From Cryptomeria japonica (lineage: Eukaryota; Streptophyta; Pinopsida; Cupressales; Cupressaceae), in NCBI RefSeq assembly GCF_030272615.1, contig NC_081415.1, forward strand, positions 373,283,009-373,347,008: a DNA stretch of 64,000 nt, in the 5' to 3' direction. Below the pieces are notes generated by a model. That model worked only from the letters and a program-made list of their open reading frames with translations, was not told the origin of the DNA and did not search any database. Position numbers and translations under genes: made by a program. Shown here piece after piece: positions 1 through 12,508 of this stretch (positions within the stretch are counted from its first letter, which is position 1; every line of letters starts with the position of its first letter).

Positions 1-79
1 TATTATTCACAATACCATAACAATGATAGATCCTTTCAAAGATATCATGGAACCAAAACTCTGCAAGTAGCCTAAGAAC

Positions 80-1510
80 TTGAGGGAGGCTACATGCAAT
101 AGAATGATTCAACATAGAGTAGAGCCATCTTCTATGACAGTCCACTTTTGGCACAGTGGCGCTCCCCAACTCATAGTCCCAATGGTCCCGCACTGTCCAG
201 AGCTCATGGTGGTGATCGCTAATGGTTTCAACCCCATTTCTTGTTCTATCATCGGCTCTTGCTTAAGAATGGTCATATCACCAGATGCCATAAGAGACAT
301 GATGTGTTGTCTTGTTTTCGAAGGTACGGAGGTCTTCTCCAATGCGATCATGGAAGATTACTGGAACTCGAGAAGAGATGTCAATTTCTATAACAGTGCC
401 TTGAATCGAAACTAGTCAACTGGTCTGCCCAAGCTACCCTTATCCTATAGTTATTTAAGGCATGAGGACCTTAAGGACATTTCATCCATTCTCACCTGGT
501 TGTGTGGTCATGAAAATGACTGGGCGATTATGACTGCTATGATGGGTTTTCTATTTAAATGCAGAAAATGGAAAGAGGCTTTCCATTTTGACTTCTCTAT
601 CCTAATAGCTAGAGAAATGATAAAGTAGTTGTCTGAGTTCCACTAGTTTTGGTGTTTTAAGTTCTCCTCAGTTTTGGTTCACCTGGTCCTGCATTAGAAC
701 GAAGTCTTCTTCAGCCAATTTATGAAATTAGCCAGTTGTGATGAATCAGGAAATAGAACGTCGATTTCAGCCTGGACGCCCATTCTTTTGTCCTCCTATG
801 ATGCCAACCAATTTTCTGACTGCTTCCTAACTCTCACGTTGAAGGACTTTGGCGCCATTCCCAACAAACCACTTTCCCACTTTTCACAGATCCAGATGAA
901 CTAGATGTATAATGAGCGGCCCCCTTGTGACTGGTTCATAAGTAGGAATTTCTCATTTGTTCAAGTGCATGGTTTCTCTGAGGAGCCTTTTCATTTGCCC
1001 ACTTATATTATAGAGAGGACTCTTTCTCTTGAGATTGCTCGACAACTAATAAGGGTGGAGAGAGCTATAGGGTTCAGAAAGCATGACACCTCAATCATCG
1101 AAGACAACAAGGCTATCGGTCCCATCACTCTAGTTCGGCGAAATATTGCGGAGAACATTCTGCCATCGAAGCTGGTGTAGATTGGGCTGTTGGTGATTGA
1201 CGACTTATGGAGTTATGACCTAGATGGGTGCCTATCTCGCAGGAAAAATGCAGTTAAACACAAGCCATGAAGCACAATTGAAGGGTGTGCTAATCCACAG
1301 GTGCATGACCCAAGCTTGTATGTGGGTCTCAATGATTTTTCCATGCTCAAACGCCCCCCTGGTTAAACTTTTACTCTGTTTTACAAAGGTACAACCCCGC
1401 GAAGCCCATTCCTCAGGCCATGCACGAGACCATGGCAGCAAATGCTTGGCCGTAGAGAAAGCAGAAGGATTTCTAGATTTATTGACAGGAAGTAAGTCGG
1501 CCTAGAGAGA
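80..1510 (+). pseudogene. decayed accessory ORF of an unclassified element, N-terminal part
   Basis: Seen: one frame (ATG at 80) can be followed for about 470 codons with scattered stops, mostly TAG; the readable blocks are 80-412, 722-901 and 905-1177, all in the same frame. No reverse transcriptase, integrase or zinc knuckle is visible. A stretch near residues 70-95 contains EGTEVFSNAI and resembles EGTKFYRD in the accessory ORF of the LINE at 45.2-46.8 kb, suggesting a shared domain. A frameshift near 1500 passes the reading into the next feature. I infer an old gag-like or PMD-like protein of a non-autonomous element. The true start could lie before base 80. The product is not identified, and the frame itself is moderately certain because it is coherent over more than 1 kb. 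Confidence 0.45.
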
Positions 1511-3954
1511 ATATTGGAAATGCTCCTTTAGATGAGCATTTTGATATTGAATGGCGCCAGTACAATGAATTTGACGAGGAGACAGGCGATAGTTCACCAT
1601 GTGGGTATTCATCTCCCGAGGTTGCCCAACAATGGGATATTGAGATTATAAGTATTGAAGAGAAGGACAACAAACCTCATACTTTCCTCCCTCTCGATGG
1701 TTCTTCTCGCAGGCCCCGCTCTCAGGGGGTTAAAAGACAAGCTGAGAAGAAAGTTTGGGAAGGCCCTCTTCGCAAAAAGCAATTTATGAGCTCTAAAATG
1801 AGGAGTTCATCCTCTCAAGTCCCAGATAATCCCTCAGATCCTTCGCGGCCAATGAGTTGCATAGTTTAGGTACGCTCTTCCTTACCGTTTTCCTCTTCTC
1901 AAATTGATATTTCTTCTGCTACCTATTTCGCAAAAATGCATACTCAGATTCCCACTACCCTTACCCTAGCACTAGTCAGGATGCCAGTTGGCCCACATGA
2001 TGCATTTCCACAAGTTTAAATCTCACTCCCAACCCCAAACTTTGTGCCCACAACCTTTTCCACCCAGATATCTGAAGCGGCCACCGTCTCACGCAGGCTT
2101 AGTTTTAGAGAGTCCACTCATCCCCCAAATGTCGGAGCAGTGTCCGCTGATCCATTTTTCTCAGAAGCCTCTCCCTTTGTCCCATTATTTTCTCTCACCA
2201 CGCTATCGCGCCCTATACAGACTGCTTTTGGTGGTCCCATTTCCCAGTTTCCCTTTGCAATTCCCCTTGGCGCCGCATTTGCAGGTCAAGCTATTGCCAA
2301 CCCGAATGAATATTATTAACAAGTTACATATTCCAAGACTGCTCGTATTGGAAAAGCTGGTAAAAGAAAGGAAAAGGAAGGCGTTAGGCCAACCCATCCA
2401 CACCTGCAAATCCATTTTAGTGAGGAGAAGAATAGTCTTTTCTTTGCAACTATGTTCCCCAAGGTCAATAAGCCAAAGTCTCAAATGAGGCCCAATGATT
2501 ATGCTTTGCATGCTATCAGTGTTAACCTCTTGAATGTTATGGTGTCAGATAAGGTGGAAATGATGGAAGAAACTTCAAAAGCTGTCTCTTCAGATTTCAT
2601 CAAAAAGAGTCATTTCTTGGAGAAAACGCAAGCGGAGAATGTTAAACTCTGATAATCTCAGACCCAACAAAGAATAGAAGACAAATCTCGAAGTGTCGAG
2701 ATCAATCATTTGTAGGGATTGCTGACATAGGCCAACGCTAAAAAAGGGAAGTTGCAGTCTACCCTCAATAATGTGAGTTCACAATTGAAAGGTCGGGAGG
2801 CAACCAGAAATGTGGCCTTAAAAGAATTGCAGGAGAGAGAACAAGAAATTCTATAGCTAAAATTAGCTTCTAGAGATGCCACGCAAATGCAGGCACAGTT
2901 GCGTGAGGAGATCCGCCTAAAGGAGGAATATGCTTGATAATTGAGTGATGCCCAGGTCACGCTTTTGGAGGATAAATCAAAGTTTGAAGTAGAGTTGCAT
3001 GAAAAAGGGATTAGCCTAGAGCTAGCCGAGAAGAAATTGCAAGATATGAAGGTTTTTTTGCATCAAGAGCAGGATTGTGTCGCGCAACTCTAACAAATGG
3101 CGCAAGATGGGAATGCAAGAATCCTCATGCTGGAAAGCCAAGTGGTCACCGAACAAAATAAGTGCAGAGAGTTACAAGGTGAAGTGGTGACAAAGGATGA
3201 GGAGGTCTTGTGATTGCTAAATATTCCTCCCCCCGTGGAGATTTCTCAAGACTTTTCCCCTATTTTAACGGAGTTATATGTTTCTCATTGGGAAAAGGTA
3301 AAATAGTACTGCCCTTTGCTACAGCCTATGCTAAGATTCCTTAGTGAGGAACAATCCCTCTGTGCCAAGGCCAATTCCCTCATTAACAGTTCTATGCTTG
3401 TCATCAGTCCTAAACTCCTCGTAGCCCAGGATCTTATCTAGTTGTATTTTGCTCAAGATGTAGAATTAAGGGAAAAAGGGATTGCGGATCATCGACAATT
3501 AATAAAAAAGATGAATTTTTTCATCAACCGACATAGGGTAATCATGCAGGTTTCAGAAACTCTTGCACCCATATAGTTTTTAGTTCCAGACATCAAACGA
3601 CATATAGAGAGGTTTGTTTCATTGGGCCTACCTTCTCCTTTTCCTATTGATGGTACTGTGTGAGTAATTGAGCAAATATTAAGCCAGGTTGAGCATTTAC
3701 AACAAGATAAAACTTTCCTGCAGTACCTAGGCAATCCTATTTTGGCAGACGAGGTCGAATGTCTTTTACACCCTCTGGCCCAACTCTTTGCTTTCCTAAA
3801 ACTAGTTCAGGACGAACCTACACCCTTACCTTTTGATGAAGTGATTTGTCTGGATCAACATTTCCAGAATTTAGAGGTGCAGGTTTTACCCCTCGAGGAT
3901 GAATGGCCACCATTAAAGCAGGCCTTCGATCTGCTCCGTCCTATTTTAACATGA
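1511..3954 (+). pseudogene. decayed accessory ORF, C-terminal Ser/Pro-rich and coiled-coil part
   Basis: Seen: after a frameshift near 1500 the reading continues in one frame to a stop at 3952-3954, through more than fifteen stops and with no obvious further frameshift. It starts with an acidic segment (EFDEETGDSS), then a basic patch, a Ser/Pro/Phe-rich low-complexity middle (about 1860-2320), and then a long heptad-like, Glu/Lys/Gln/Leu-rich stretch (about 2530-3230) typical of a coiled coil, ending in a leucine-rich tail (3740-3950). Length and layout (globular, low-complexity, coiled coil) match the big ORF of El0 at 7777-11007. I infer that both belong to one class of accessory proteins; homology at sequence level is not proven. 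Many stops can be produced by single C to T or G to A changes. Confidence 0.45.
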
Positions 3955-5238
3955 GGCCTAGTCTGCAAAACCAAAGATTTTGGGTCCTAGCTTCTGCAGG
4001 CAGAATTCCCCTTTTTAGTCACCAAGAAATGTTAATATTATTTAAGGTTTATCTACAGGCGACATTTTCTATATTTTAGTGGTCCTGCCCCTTTTGTTTT
4101 GCAAACTTTCCCTCTCTCATACATCAAGCGAGATAGATGTCGGCTCGATAGGGGTTCTAATCGCTCGTCTCTCCTATTTCAATTTTGTATTAGCATCGAG
4201 CTACCACGTGGTGTGGGTTTTCATGACACGACATTTCCCTCAGTCCGCCCACCATTCTTTTATCATGATTCTCTTGTTGTGTGGTTGCAAAGGTTAGTAG
4301 GGCATCATGGGACTAACAACTTCAGGAGCAGTTTGTCGAGTATGGCCTGGAGGCATGCCACGACATATGTAATGGAAGGTGGTGGAATCCGCAAGTTTGT
4401 TAGTGAGCCTGAGGCTCTATTTATGTTTTTTTTTTTCCTTTTTGTAAGGGTTCGAAACTTTTGAGAAAAATGATTAAGTTTTCTTAATAGGAATTTTCAC
4501 CTTTTAAGCTATTACTATCATCTGAAAGAGATCAATCAAACTGTGCCTACGGCCTTTGTGATCTCTCTTTTTGATATGCTCTGATGGTTCTTTTATGTGC
4601 TTTTTATTAGGATTCCAATAACTTTGGGAATATATATCTAAGATTCTGCCAATTAAACTATGTTTTGCACTTGTTATCTGGTAGATGCATGATGGATATT
4701 TCTTTATGTTGCAAGGAAATTTGATTGTATCTTAGTTGTGTTTTTGATTCGGACTTGTAGATTGTTGAATGGGCTCAAAAACCATATGTATTTGGGTTTT
4801 TGTATACTCATGTCTTCTTAGAAAATGCTCTGGCATATCACCTCAGTAGTTTAGTTTTATTATTTTTGAGTGTTTTCTTCTTCTCCCTTTGTTCAAAAAC
4901 ATAAGGAAGAGCCAACTCCTCAATCCCGGAGGTCATTCATTGAACCCTACGCATTGATCCCCCATCACCGAATTTCCCATAAGGTTGCTTGTTTTCCAAG
5001 GTAAAATTTAGAGTCAACAGTGTGTAAAGGTGGAAAATTGAGGTTAGGGTTAAATTAAGATTATTAAACCACTAAGTGTCCTAATTAACCAATTGCATTA
5101 AGGAGGAGAGGAATCCAATAGATCTAGCCTTGCAAAACCAAGATTTTGAGTAGATTCCAGGATCCTTGGATAGGGCTCCCTCCTCCTTGAATTGAGTTGA
5201 TTTGGATTGTTGAAGTTTATGATAGATCTGATACTTAA
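3955..5238. other. non-coding 3' region, no gene seen
   Basis: T-rich sequence with a T-run near 4426-4440. No coherent ORF, repeat or RNA gene is seen. It probably contains the 3' untranslated part of the decayed element on the left. The right limit is set by the inferred end of the copia A LTR at about 5239. Confidence 0.4.
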
Positions 5239-6654
5239 TGTTAAGTACAAATCTCAAACTAATAAGATGAGAGGGTAGGTGAATCATACAAACTTAATCT
5301 TCCATAAAAACATCAGATTCAACCTCGGTAACCTATACTTCAGTAATATAACCAAAACTGCTAAACATGCAAACTCAAAAGCATATAAATATTATAACAC
5401 TCATAACACCAGATTTAACGTGGAAACCCAAATAGGGAAAAACCACTGTGGGATTTCGGACCCACTAAGAAATATACTCTTCTAGAGTATGCTCGGTTAA
5501 AAGCAAATCCTGTTAAAGATTACAAACACATTGCTAGATGTGACCCAGTTAAGGGATTTCCCTCAGATCGATTAGGATCTTCACCTTGTTAGAAGTGACC
5601 TTGTTAAAGGATTTCAAACACTCAATCAGAATGTCACCTTGCTAGAGGGTTTTACAAATAAGACTGTTAAGTCCACTTTGTTAAGAGATTTTCTGTCATT
5701 TTACAAAATAACAGTAATAAAAATCTATCTGCAACTTCACATCTAAAATGCTAAAGTAGATTCTTATTTGCTCAATACAATATAGACATAGAACTAATCT
5801 TGTCCTTCTGCTGGGCTCTATACTCTATTATTCAAACAGGTCTTCAAGCTTCTATGCTCGATAGCCACTATGTAGCATCCTTGTGCATATTCACTTGCCC
5901 GCATACATTGTTTATCAACAATTCCTTATTTATAAACAATTTGCCAACCACTTAATCTCCTTGATCACATTTCCCATGATCAATCATAGCCATCAGATCT
6001 TCAAACTTTGACCAGGTTCAATGTATCCTTCGATCTAAAAATATTTTACCCCGCCTTGGAACTTGCATACATTTCTTGGAACTTGTGCTAGGGTATTGTG
6101 GTTCAATCTGAGCTGTAGATCTTCTTCTCGATTTTCCTTTGCCATAGATTCTTTAACAAACTTCATTCACGATATACCAATCATTTAATTATAGCTATCT
6201 CATCAGCTTCCTTCATTAAATAATGCTTTTATTTATTCAATGCATTCTATTATTGCTTGGTTGCAACTCGGTAAATACTAAACTTCACTCAATAGAAATT
6301 CTGCCTTCATTAACCGATAGCGATAACCTTAGGGTTTACCGACTAGGTTCCTTAGGGTTTACTGACTAGGTTCTTTGCTCGGTAAAATAGTATAGTATTA
6401 ACCTTACAATCAATAACATATGTATGATGTCAAAAAAATCTAAACATCATGATCTCATCATTGTCTAACTCGATAATAGTTGCCCATTGAATAACTTATT
6501 TCTCCCCTTATTCATCATATTCTTTCTGTGTCTTTTACTTGCATCTTTATACTCATCAAATCATACTTCTTAAGATATGGCAACATCATACTGAATTAGA
6601 AAATCAATTTCTTGACATGAATGACAAAATTTAATAATATTAAGATAGTAAAAC
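5239..6654 (-). repeat. copia A 3' LTR, distal part (R/U5 side)
   Basis: Contiguous with 13313-13411 once El0 is removed, giving an LTR of about 1.5 kb. The outer end near 5239 (plus strand TGTTAAGTAC, then a G-run and GTGAATC) mirrors LTR ends of other copia elements in the window (12509 and about 63313). It contains repeated CCTGTTAAAG / CCTTGTTA-type phrases (5505-5690) and the GGAAACCC...GGGAAAAACC motif at 5417-5453, shared with the other copia LTRs. The exact terminal base is uncertain. Confidence 0.6.
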
Positions 6655-7534
6655 TGTTAAGGTTCCCACAGATACTAAGAGGGGGGGGTGAATCAGTATC
6701 TGACCGGTAATGAAATTTTCTTAAAACTAAATATGCAGAATATAAAGTAACAGTATACCGGTATGCAAGAATTAATGCAAATAACATAATCAAAAGCATC
6801 CACATGAAAATAACACCATAACACAAGATGTTTAATGAGGAAACCCAATGTGGGAAAAACCTTGGTGGGATTTGTGACCCACAATATTCACTTACTGGCC
6901 AATAAGAGAATATTACTTACAATAGGGGCCTGCACATGCAAGAAGGCCAACTGCCTAGAGCTCACTGCTCAATAAGAAGTCACACTAACTTACAATGAGG
7001 ATTTACACAAATCCAATATTCTGTACTGCTTTACAATAGCATCTTCAATGCCAGATTCATTACCGGTTCTTGCTCTGTTCTTTACATATACCCTTGACCT
7101 ACAATTCGCACATTAGGTCTGCCTTATAATTTATTTATTGCTTTCTATCCATATCCTACAAATGCCTACAATGATCTCTTTTATATACAAGAGTCATTTT
7201 ACAATTTGCCAAGTTGGCTTACAATGATAAACAAAATATTACGTATCAAAAATCTTGTCGGCCTCTGTGCCGGTATACATATTTCCTTTTGTGTCGGTGT
7301 ACATCTTCTATGTCGGTGCCGGTGTAGATTGATTTTGTTGATGCCGGTGCACTGTTTTGTTTGAGTAATGCTTTGCCGGTATAATGTCTTGCCGATGCCA
7401 TAGGATTGCAAGGTTTCCTGTGTAATGCTTTGTCATTATAATGTCTTGCCAGTGCCATATGATTGCAAGGTTGCCATCAATGACAAAACGTTCAATCACA
7501 CACAATGTCTCATTGGAGTGTCCATATGCCAACA
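6655..7534 (-). repeat. El0 3' LTR (880 bp)
   Basis: On the minus strand it starts TGTTGGCATATGG directly after the purine tract and ends ...CCTTAACA. It is very similar to 12509-13312 but 76 bp longer, chiefly from a local tandem duplication of about 53 bp around 7370-7472 (two copies of an ATAATGTCTTGCC...ATTGCAAGG phrase) and a short insertion near 7300. The G-run and GTGAATCAGT near 6683-6696 mark the 3' terminus. Confidence 0.85.
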
Positions 7535-7548
7535 ATCTCCCCCTTTGG
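7535..7548 (-). other. El0 polypurine tract
   Basis: On the minus strand this reads CCAAAGGGGGAGAT immediately before the TG of the 3' LTR, the usual position of the plus-strand primer. An almost identical tract precedes the copia A LTR at 13412-13425. Confidence 0.8.
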
Positions 7549-7776
7549 CATTGATGGCAACACTCATGAGAAATTTCAAAAAGATATCCAAAAATGTGTA
7601 GACCAAAAAAATGTTACCAAAAATGTGAGAGCTCCCCCTGAGCATGTGATCCCTGTGTTTTGAAGAGCTCCCCCTGAGCATGTGATCCCTGTGTTTTGAA
7701 TTTTCTCATCTACTACTCCCTCTTTGGCATCAATAACAAAGGTTAGTAGATTTTGTAGTTGTACTAATTCATAACC

Positions 7777-10700
7777 TCAACCTTGTAGTTGGGTAGTTAT
7801 TATCTGAAGAATATCTCCCAAAATTAAGTTTATGCCATCCATAAACTTCTTGCTCTCCTTTATTGCTATCTCAGTTCTGTATACTGTACCGGTGAGATGC
7901 TGCAAGTGCTCTGCCGATGTTTTGCTACCCTATGTTAGTGCCTCTGAGATTTCCTTACACAGAGATGCTAAATAGTCCAATCTTGGACTTAGTTTAGATC
8001 TCAAAATTTTTGCCTTGTTTATTATTTTCTCTTTTTCTCTTTCTAATTTGAGCAATTCTTCCTCAAAATTTGTTATCTTTTCCTCAAAAAATGATAATGT
8101 ATCAGGTGAGTTAACAAAATTATCAGCAAGTTTATTGATCTCTTCCTGTACCTTGCTCATCTTTTTGTCTACATCCATGGTCAAAAAGTTTATCTTACAG
8201 GTGTCTTTGTACAAAGTTTTGTACTCTTTCAATAAATTGCACAGTTCCGGTAGAAGTGTGTCAAATTCCCTGTTACACTTCTTTATTCCTTCCTCAAAGA
8301 ATTTTTGTTTCTCTTTTTCTACACTTTCCTTTATAGTTTCTACCTTTGTTTGCTCAAAATTTCCAGAAATATATTTACAAAGTGTATCCAACTAGCCTAA
8401 AGAATCTTTGTTGGCTATATTACAATTGGGAGCTATTGATTTCAAAACTGGAATTGAATCATCTGTCGCTTTATAGTCTTGTGAGCTATAATCAGTTATT
8501 TTCTTGATAGATTCGAGCAATACCTCTATTACATTTTATGGTGACCCAATAAACTGAGTGTCGGTGGAAGTGACCATGCTGGTATCGACCTCTGGTAGGT
8601 CTGTTTGTGTCTCCATCTCTTTAAGCATAGTTTTTCCTGCATCATTTCTTACCGGTGGCATCTGTTCTGGAGCCTTTAGCTTTGTTGGTTGCTTTGTTTG
8701 TGTTCTAGATTCCATCTTTTTCTCTGAATCTGTTGCCGGTTTCTCTTTGTTTCTTGTTGCTAGTTTCTCTTTGTTTCCTATTGCCAGTTGCTCTTTGTTA
8801 TCAGATTTATCTGTGGTATCCTTATCTACCACTATGTTGATTTTTTGAGTATCAACATTCATAGTATATAGGACTTTAGGATTAGGATTATTATCCTCTG
8901 TGTCCATGCTCTCAGCTGCCAGTTGATCTTCTACAGTTGTTGTTTTTACCGATGGAGTATTTAAAGGAGGTGGGGGTAAGTTGTCTCTAATCTTGATACT
9001 TAGTGGTCCACCAACTTTACCTTTCCCTTTGTCCTTTTTATATACCAGAATGGGCTTGGGATTCCTATATTCTTCTTGTTTTTCTTTTTCAACCAAGAAT
9101 ATGTCCCAACCATTTTCTGTTTCCTCTGAAACCTTAGTAACTCTACCTGCCATTAGTGATATTTGCCGGTGTGCAGTGGAAAAAACTGTCCAATTGGCTT
9201 GAGCTATCAAATCATCAATTTCCTTAGGTGAGTTGGCCAAGTATACTATAAGTAATTTTTCTATTTTAATTTTCTTATCCAACTCAACTATTCCTTGCCT
9301 TCTGGCCTCAAGTCTTTTATATAATTCATCAGGAATTTCATTTAGGACTTGCATCAAAAACTTTTTATACATGTCCATGTGTAATATAACACTTTCCTCA
9401 ACTTGTCCTTTCTCATCATCTGATAGGGTGTCATAGATTTTCCCTATGTTTTTCAATTTACCTTCCTCTATGATCTCATTCAGTAATATGTCAGAAGAGG
9501 CCAAGTCAGTGTTTGTCTTCTTCTTCTTTTTGGGGGTCAGCTTTTTCTTAGGTGTGGCTTTCTAAACTGGAGACCTCACAGCTTGTTGCTTCTGTCTTGT
9601 CCTTCTAGGTGAAGGAGTGGATACCGATGAGGAGTCTCTTTTCCTAATAACTCTTTTGAAAGTTGCTGGCATATCTCCTTCTGAGGAGGTATCTACCGAT
9701 GATAGATGAGTTTCAGGCTGTTTGGCTGCCAACTCTTCTTCTATTATGCCGGTTTTCTTTAATACATCATCTTTTATGGCTTTTGCTTGCCTGGTCCCTT
9801 TCCTCACAAATGCCTCAACTTTCTTTACTCTCTTTTTAGATTGAATTTGACTTTCGATGGTCTCAGCACTACCAAATACTTCTTCCTTTGGTTCATTGGG
9901 GGCTTCCAGAAGTGCTTTGGCATAAATTTCCACTATGTGGTCATCTGTTTCATACCCCATCTCTGTAACCCAGATTGTTCTTGGGATGACTGCTTCCATC
10001 CATATCTCATCCTTTTTTATTACAAAGCATATATCATCCTTGTATTTGTTGACAATTTCTTGTGATAGTCAGATTCTTTTGTTCATTCTGACCTTTAGTG
10101 CTTGAAAATACTCATTGATATTCTTTTCTCTGTTTTCACCCATGTTGTTGAATAAGTCAGACAATTGTTTTCCTACTGGTATGTCGAATCCAAAATTATT
10201 ATAGCCTATACCGGGAGCTTGTTTGGTTATATGTAACATTAAGCATACAAGCAAATTTCCAAATCTAAAGGTTCCTTTCTTATCCTTCTTGATTTTTGCC
10301 AAATTGTCAATTAACTCATCTTTTAACCATTCACAGATATCAATTTTTACATTGTCCTTAACCATGTCATTAGCACTTTTTATGCATAAATTGGAATCAG
10401 AGTTAAGCCTATTTGCATGATTTGCTTTGTAACCTATAATCATGCTAATGAATCTCACATTTGTATCGGTCACATCATTAACCCTCAATGATCTTTTGTC
10501 AGATTTTGCACCAGTTAATTTCATTACTAGGTCATTGGAGACCTTCTTGGTTTTGTCGGGTCTGGTACTGGTGGAAGGTAACCCTGTTACTGCTTTCACA
10601 ACTACCTTTGTAATTTTATGCACTGATTCAAGCCAAAAGAATGAGCTATGTACCCTGCTAAGAACTATCCTAACCACTTCCTTGGGAAATTCAGGAATGC

Positions 10701-11007
10701 AGAGGACTTCAGTGAATCCTAGGGTTTCAACAATTTTATGTTCAGGTTTCACATTTCCGGCATTGTCACATATAACAGATTTATACATTTTTTTGATTTC
10801 TTCATCACCTAATTCCTCTATGTTGCAATGAATATACATTCTAGGGTCTTCTGCATAAACAACACCCTTTGGAATTTGGGAAAAAGCACCTGTGTTGTCA
10901 TCTTTCTTAGCTACCTCGGGAACTAGCTGAAACTCGGGCCTAGGTCATTTTATAACCTCGACTACTGTAGGGTTTGCTATGAATTCAGGTGTAGAGGAGG
11001 ATGCCAT
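7777..11007 (-). pseudogene. El0 large accessory ORF, ~1,076 codons, unknown function (PMD-like core, coiled coil)
   Basis: Start: ATG at 11005-11007, translation beginning MASSSTPEF; end: TGA at 7777-7779. One frame is kept for 3.2 kb with no frameshift and only six internal stops (10945, 10069, 9562, 8536, 8392, 7930; left coordinates). The region around residues 120-150 has a HKIT...VTGLP pattern like the GE.TIT..DV..LLGLP core of plant mobile domain proteins; residues 57-330 look globular. Residues 483-501 are a Lys-rich run (TPKKK, KKKKK) that could be a nuclear localisation signal. Residues 640-830 are Lys/Pro/Thr/Glu-rich and disordered-looking. Residues 873-1020 are a coiled coil. No catalytic motif of a retrotransposon enzyme is present. 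The function is unknown; a gag-like structural or targeting role is possible. The PMD link is a weak inference. Confidence 0.65.
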
Positions 11008-11313
11008 GATGATAAATACCTTTTTCTGCCTTTGGATGGATTGATTGCTGAAGTGCTTTGCCTCTTTGCTCGGAATGCCTTAGCTCGGAAATCTTCGCGC
11101 TCTCTGAAAGTTTGAATTCACGGTGAAATGAAATGGAGCCAAAAACCTTATTTTATAAAGTCTTTTCTGCTACCTACCACATTAATTGTTTTCCGGCAAT
11201 GTATTAACTCAACTTTATTTGCCAGTAATGAAGGATTTTCAACTTCTTTTCTCTAACCGAGGGAATAATAGCACACGTGTGATTAAATTGCCAAACCCTC
11301 AAGATAATTTTCT

Positions 11314-12464
11314 TCAATTTGATGAAGAACATCCTGCCGGTGGAGCATCATATTGTCCTACTGGTGAAGCATTTGTTGGTTCTACCGGTGGAGGAGTAAC
11401 CCCAATAATTAGATCACCTTTTCTAATCCATTGCTTTGAAAATTCTTGCTTAAGCTCTTCAACCTTTTCTTTACCTTTCAAGCTAGTACTTTTGTTATCT
11501 ACCGGTGTACCTTTACTTCTATAGAATTTAGCAATATGACCAATCTTGTTACATGCATAACAAGTTACATTATTTTTCTGAATAGCTTTCCCATAACCTA
11601 TGCCGGTTTGTGTTCTGCATTTATTTGATAAATGACCAAATCTTCCACAAACATAACATCTTACATTCATTCTGCAATTTTCAGAGTTATGACCAATTTT
11701 GTTGCATTTGGTGCATTGACCGGTGGGAGGATTGATGTTCTGATAATTCCTAGATCTACATTCATTTTCCCTATGACCATATTTATTACAGTTAAAGCAT
11801 TTTCCATTGAATTTGTAAGTATTAGAGGGTCTTACTGGTTTGCTTTGATCCTGGGTATTTGCAGTACTGTCCAGCTTTCTCCAACTTCAAATCCAACTCC
11901 AGAAGTGTCACCTTTGGGTTTTTGATTCTTCAATAAGGTACCAAGTTCTTCTGAGCTTTTCTTGAATTTTTCTTTGTGTTGATTTGTAGTTTCCAAGATC
12001 TCTTTTTGTCTCATTAGTTCATTCAAGTCATTTTGAGTATGCATCAGATCTGTGTTCAACATGTCATTTTCATAGCTAAGTCTTGTGTTCTCATTTGCTG
12101 CATCACTTAGTATTCTAGTCAATTCTTCTTCATTCTTCTTTAAGTCCTCAATCTTTTTGCAGAATCTCATAGTCATATCCTGCATTTCATTTTTTTTTGT
12201 CATGATCTCTTGTTTCAATTTGCTTATCATATCATTTAGTGATTCCTTTTCATCATTTTCATTTTGCAATTTTTCACAAAGTTCTCTTCTCTTGTTTCTT
12301 GTAACAATAAGATTTTCTTGAAGTGCCTGAATAATGTCCTGAGCTACTTTTAAATCATCTTCTAATTTGATATTTTTCAACTTCTCTACATCATAGTCAG
12401 TAAGAGCTCCTTCAAGTTGCTTCATCAGATTTTCCATCTTTACCGGTGTCAAGATCTTCCTCAA
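11314..12464 (-). pseudogene. El0 gag-like protein: coiled coil plus four CCHC zinc knuckles
   Basis: The reading starts about 30 bases after the primer binding site, so there is almost no leader. Segment 1 (12464-11880) is a long heptad-rich coiled coil (LEDDLKVAQDI, ELCEKLQNEN). A frameshift near 11880 leads to segment 2 (to 11314), which holds zinc knuckles of the CX2CX4HX4C type: CFNCNKYGHRENEC, CTKCNKIGHNSENC, CYVCGRFGHLSNKC and a fourth, CYACNKIGHIAKFY, that has lost its last Cys. Zinc knuckles bind RNA in Gag nucleocapsid. The usual copia capsid-forming (UBN2-type) domain is not seen, so either the N-terminus was deleted or the coiled coil replaces it. About 300 bp separate it from the large ORF. 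Confidence 0.7.
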
Positions 12465-12494
12465 GTTGTTAGGCTTCTAAAAATAGACGACCAA

Positions 12495-12506
12495 GCTCTG
12501 ATACCA
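12495..12506 (-). other. El0 primer binding site (initiator Met tRNA)
   Basis: The minus strand reads TGGTATCAGAGC two bases after the 5' LTR end. This is the complement of the 3' end of plant initiator Met tRNA, the standard primer of Ty1/copia elements. Confidence 0.9.
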
Positions 12507-12508
12507 AT

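Noticed and set aside
1988-2488. 166-codon plus-strand Pro/Leu-rich ORF
   Set aside because: Shadow of the Ser/Pro-rich part of the long decayed frame; the other frame is continuous with the coiled coil downstream.
8015-9436. Plus-strand Ser/Phe-rich ORFs (126, 96, 73 and 67 codons)
   Set aside because: Antisense shadows of the El0 large ORF.
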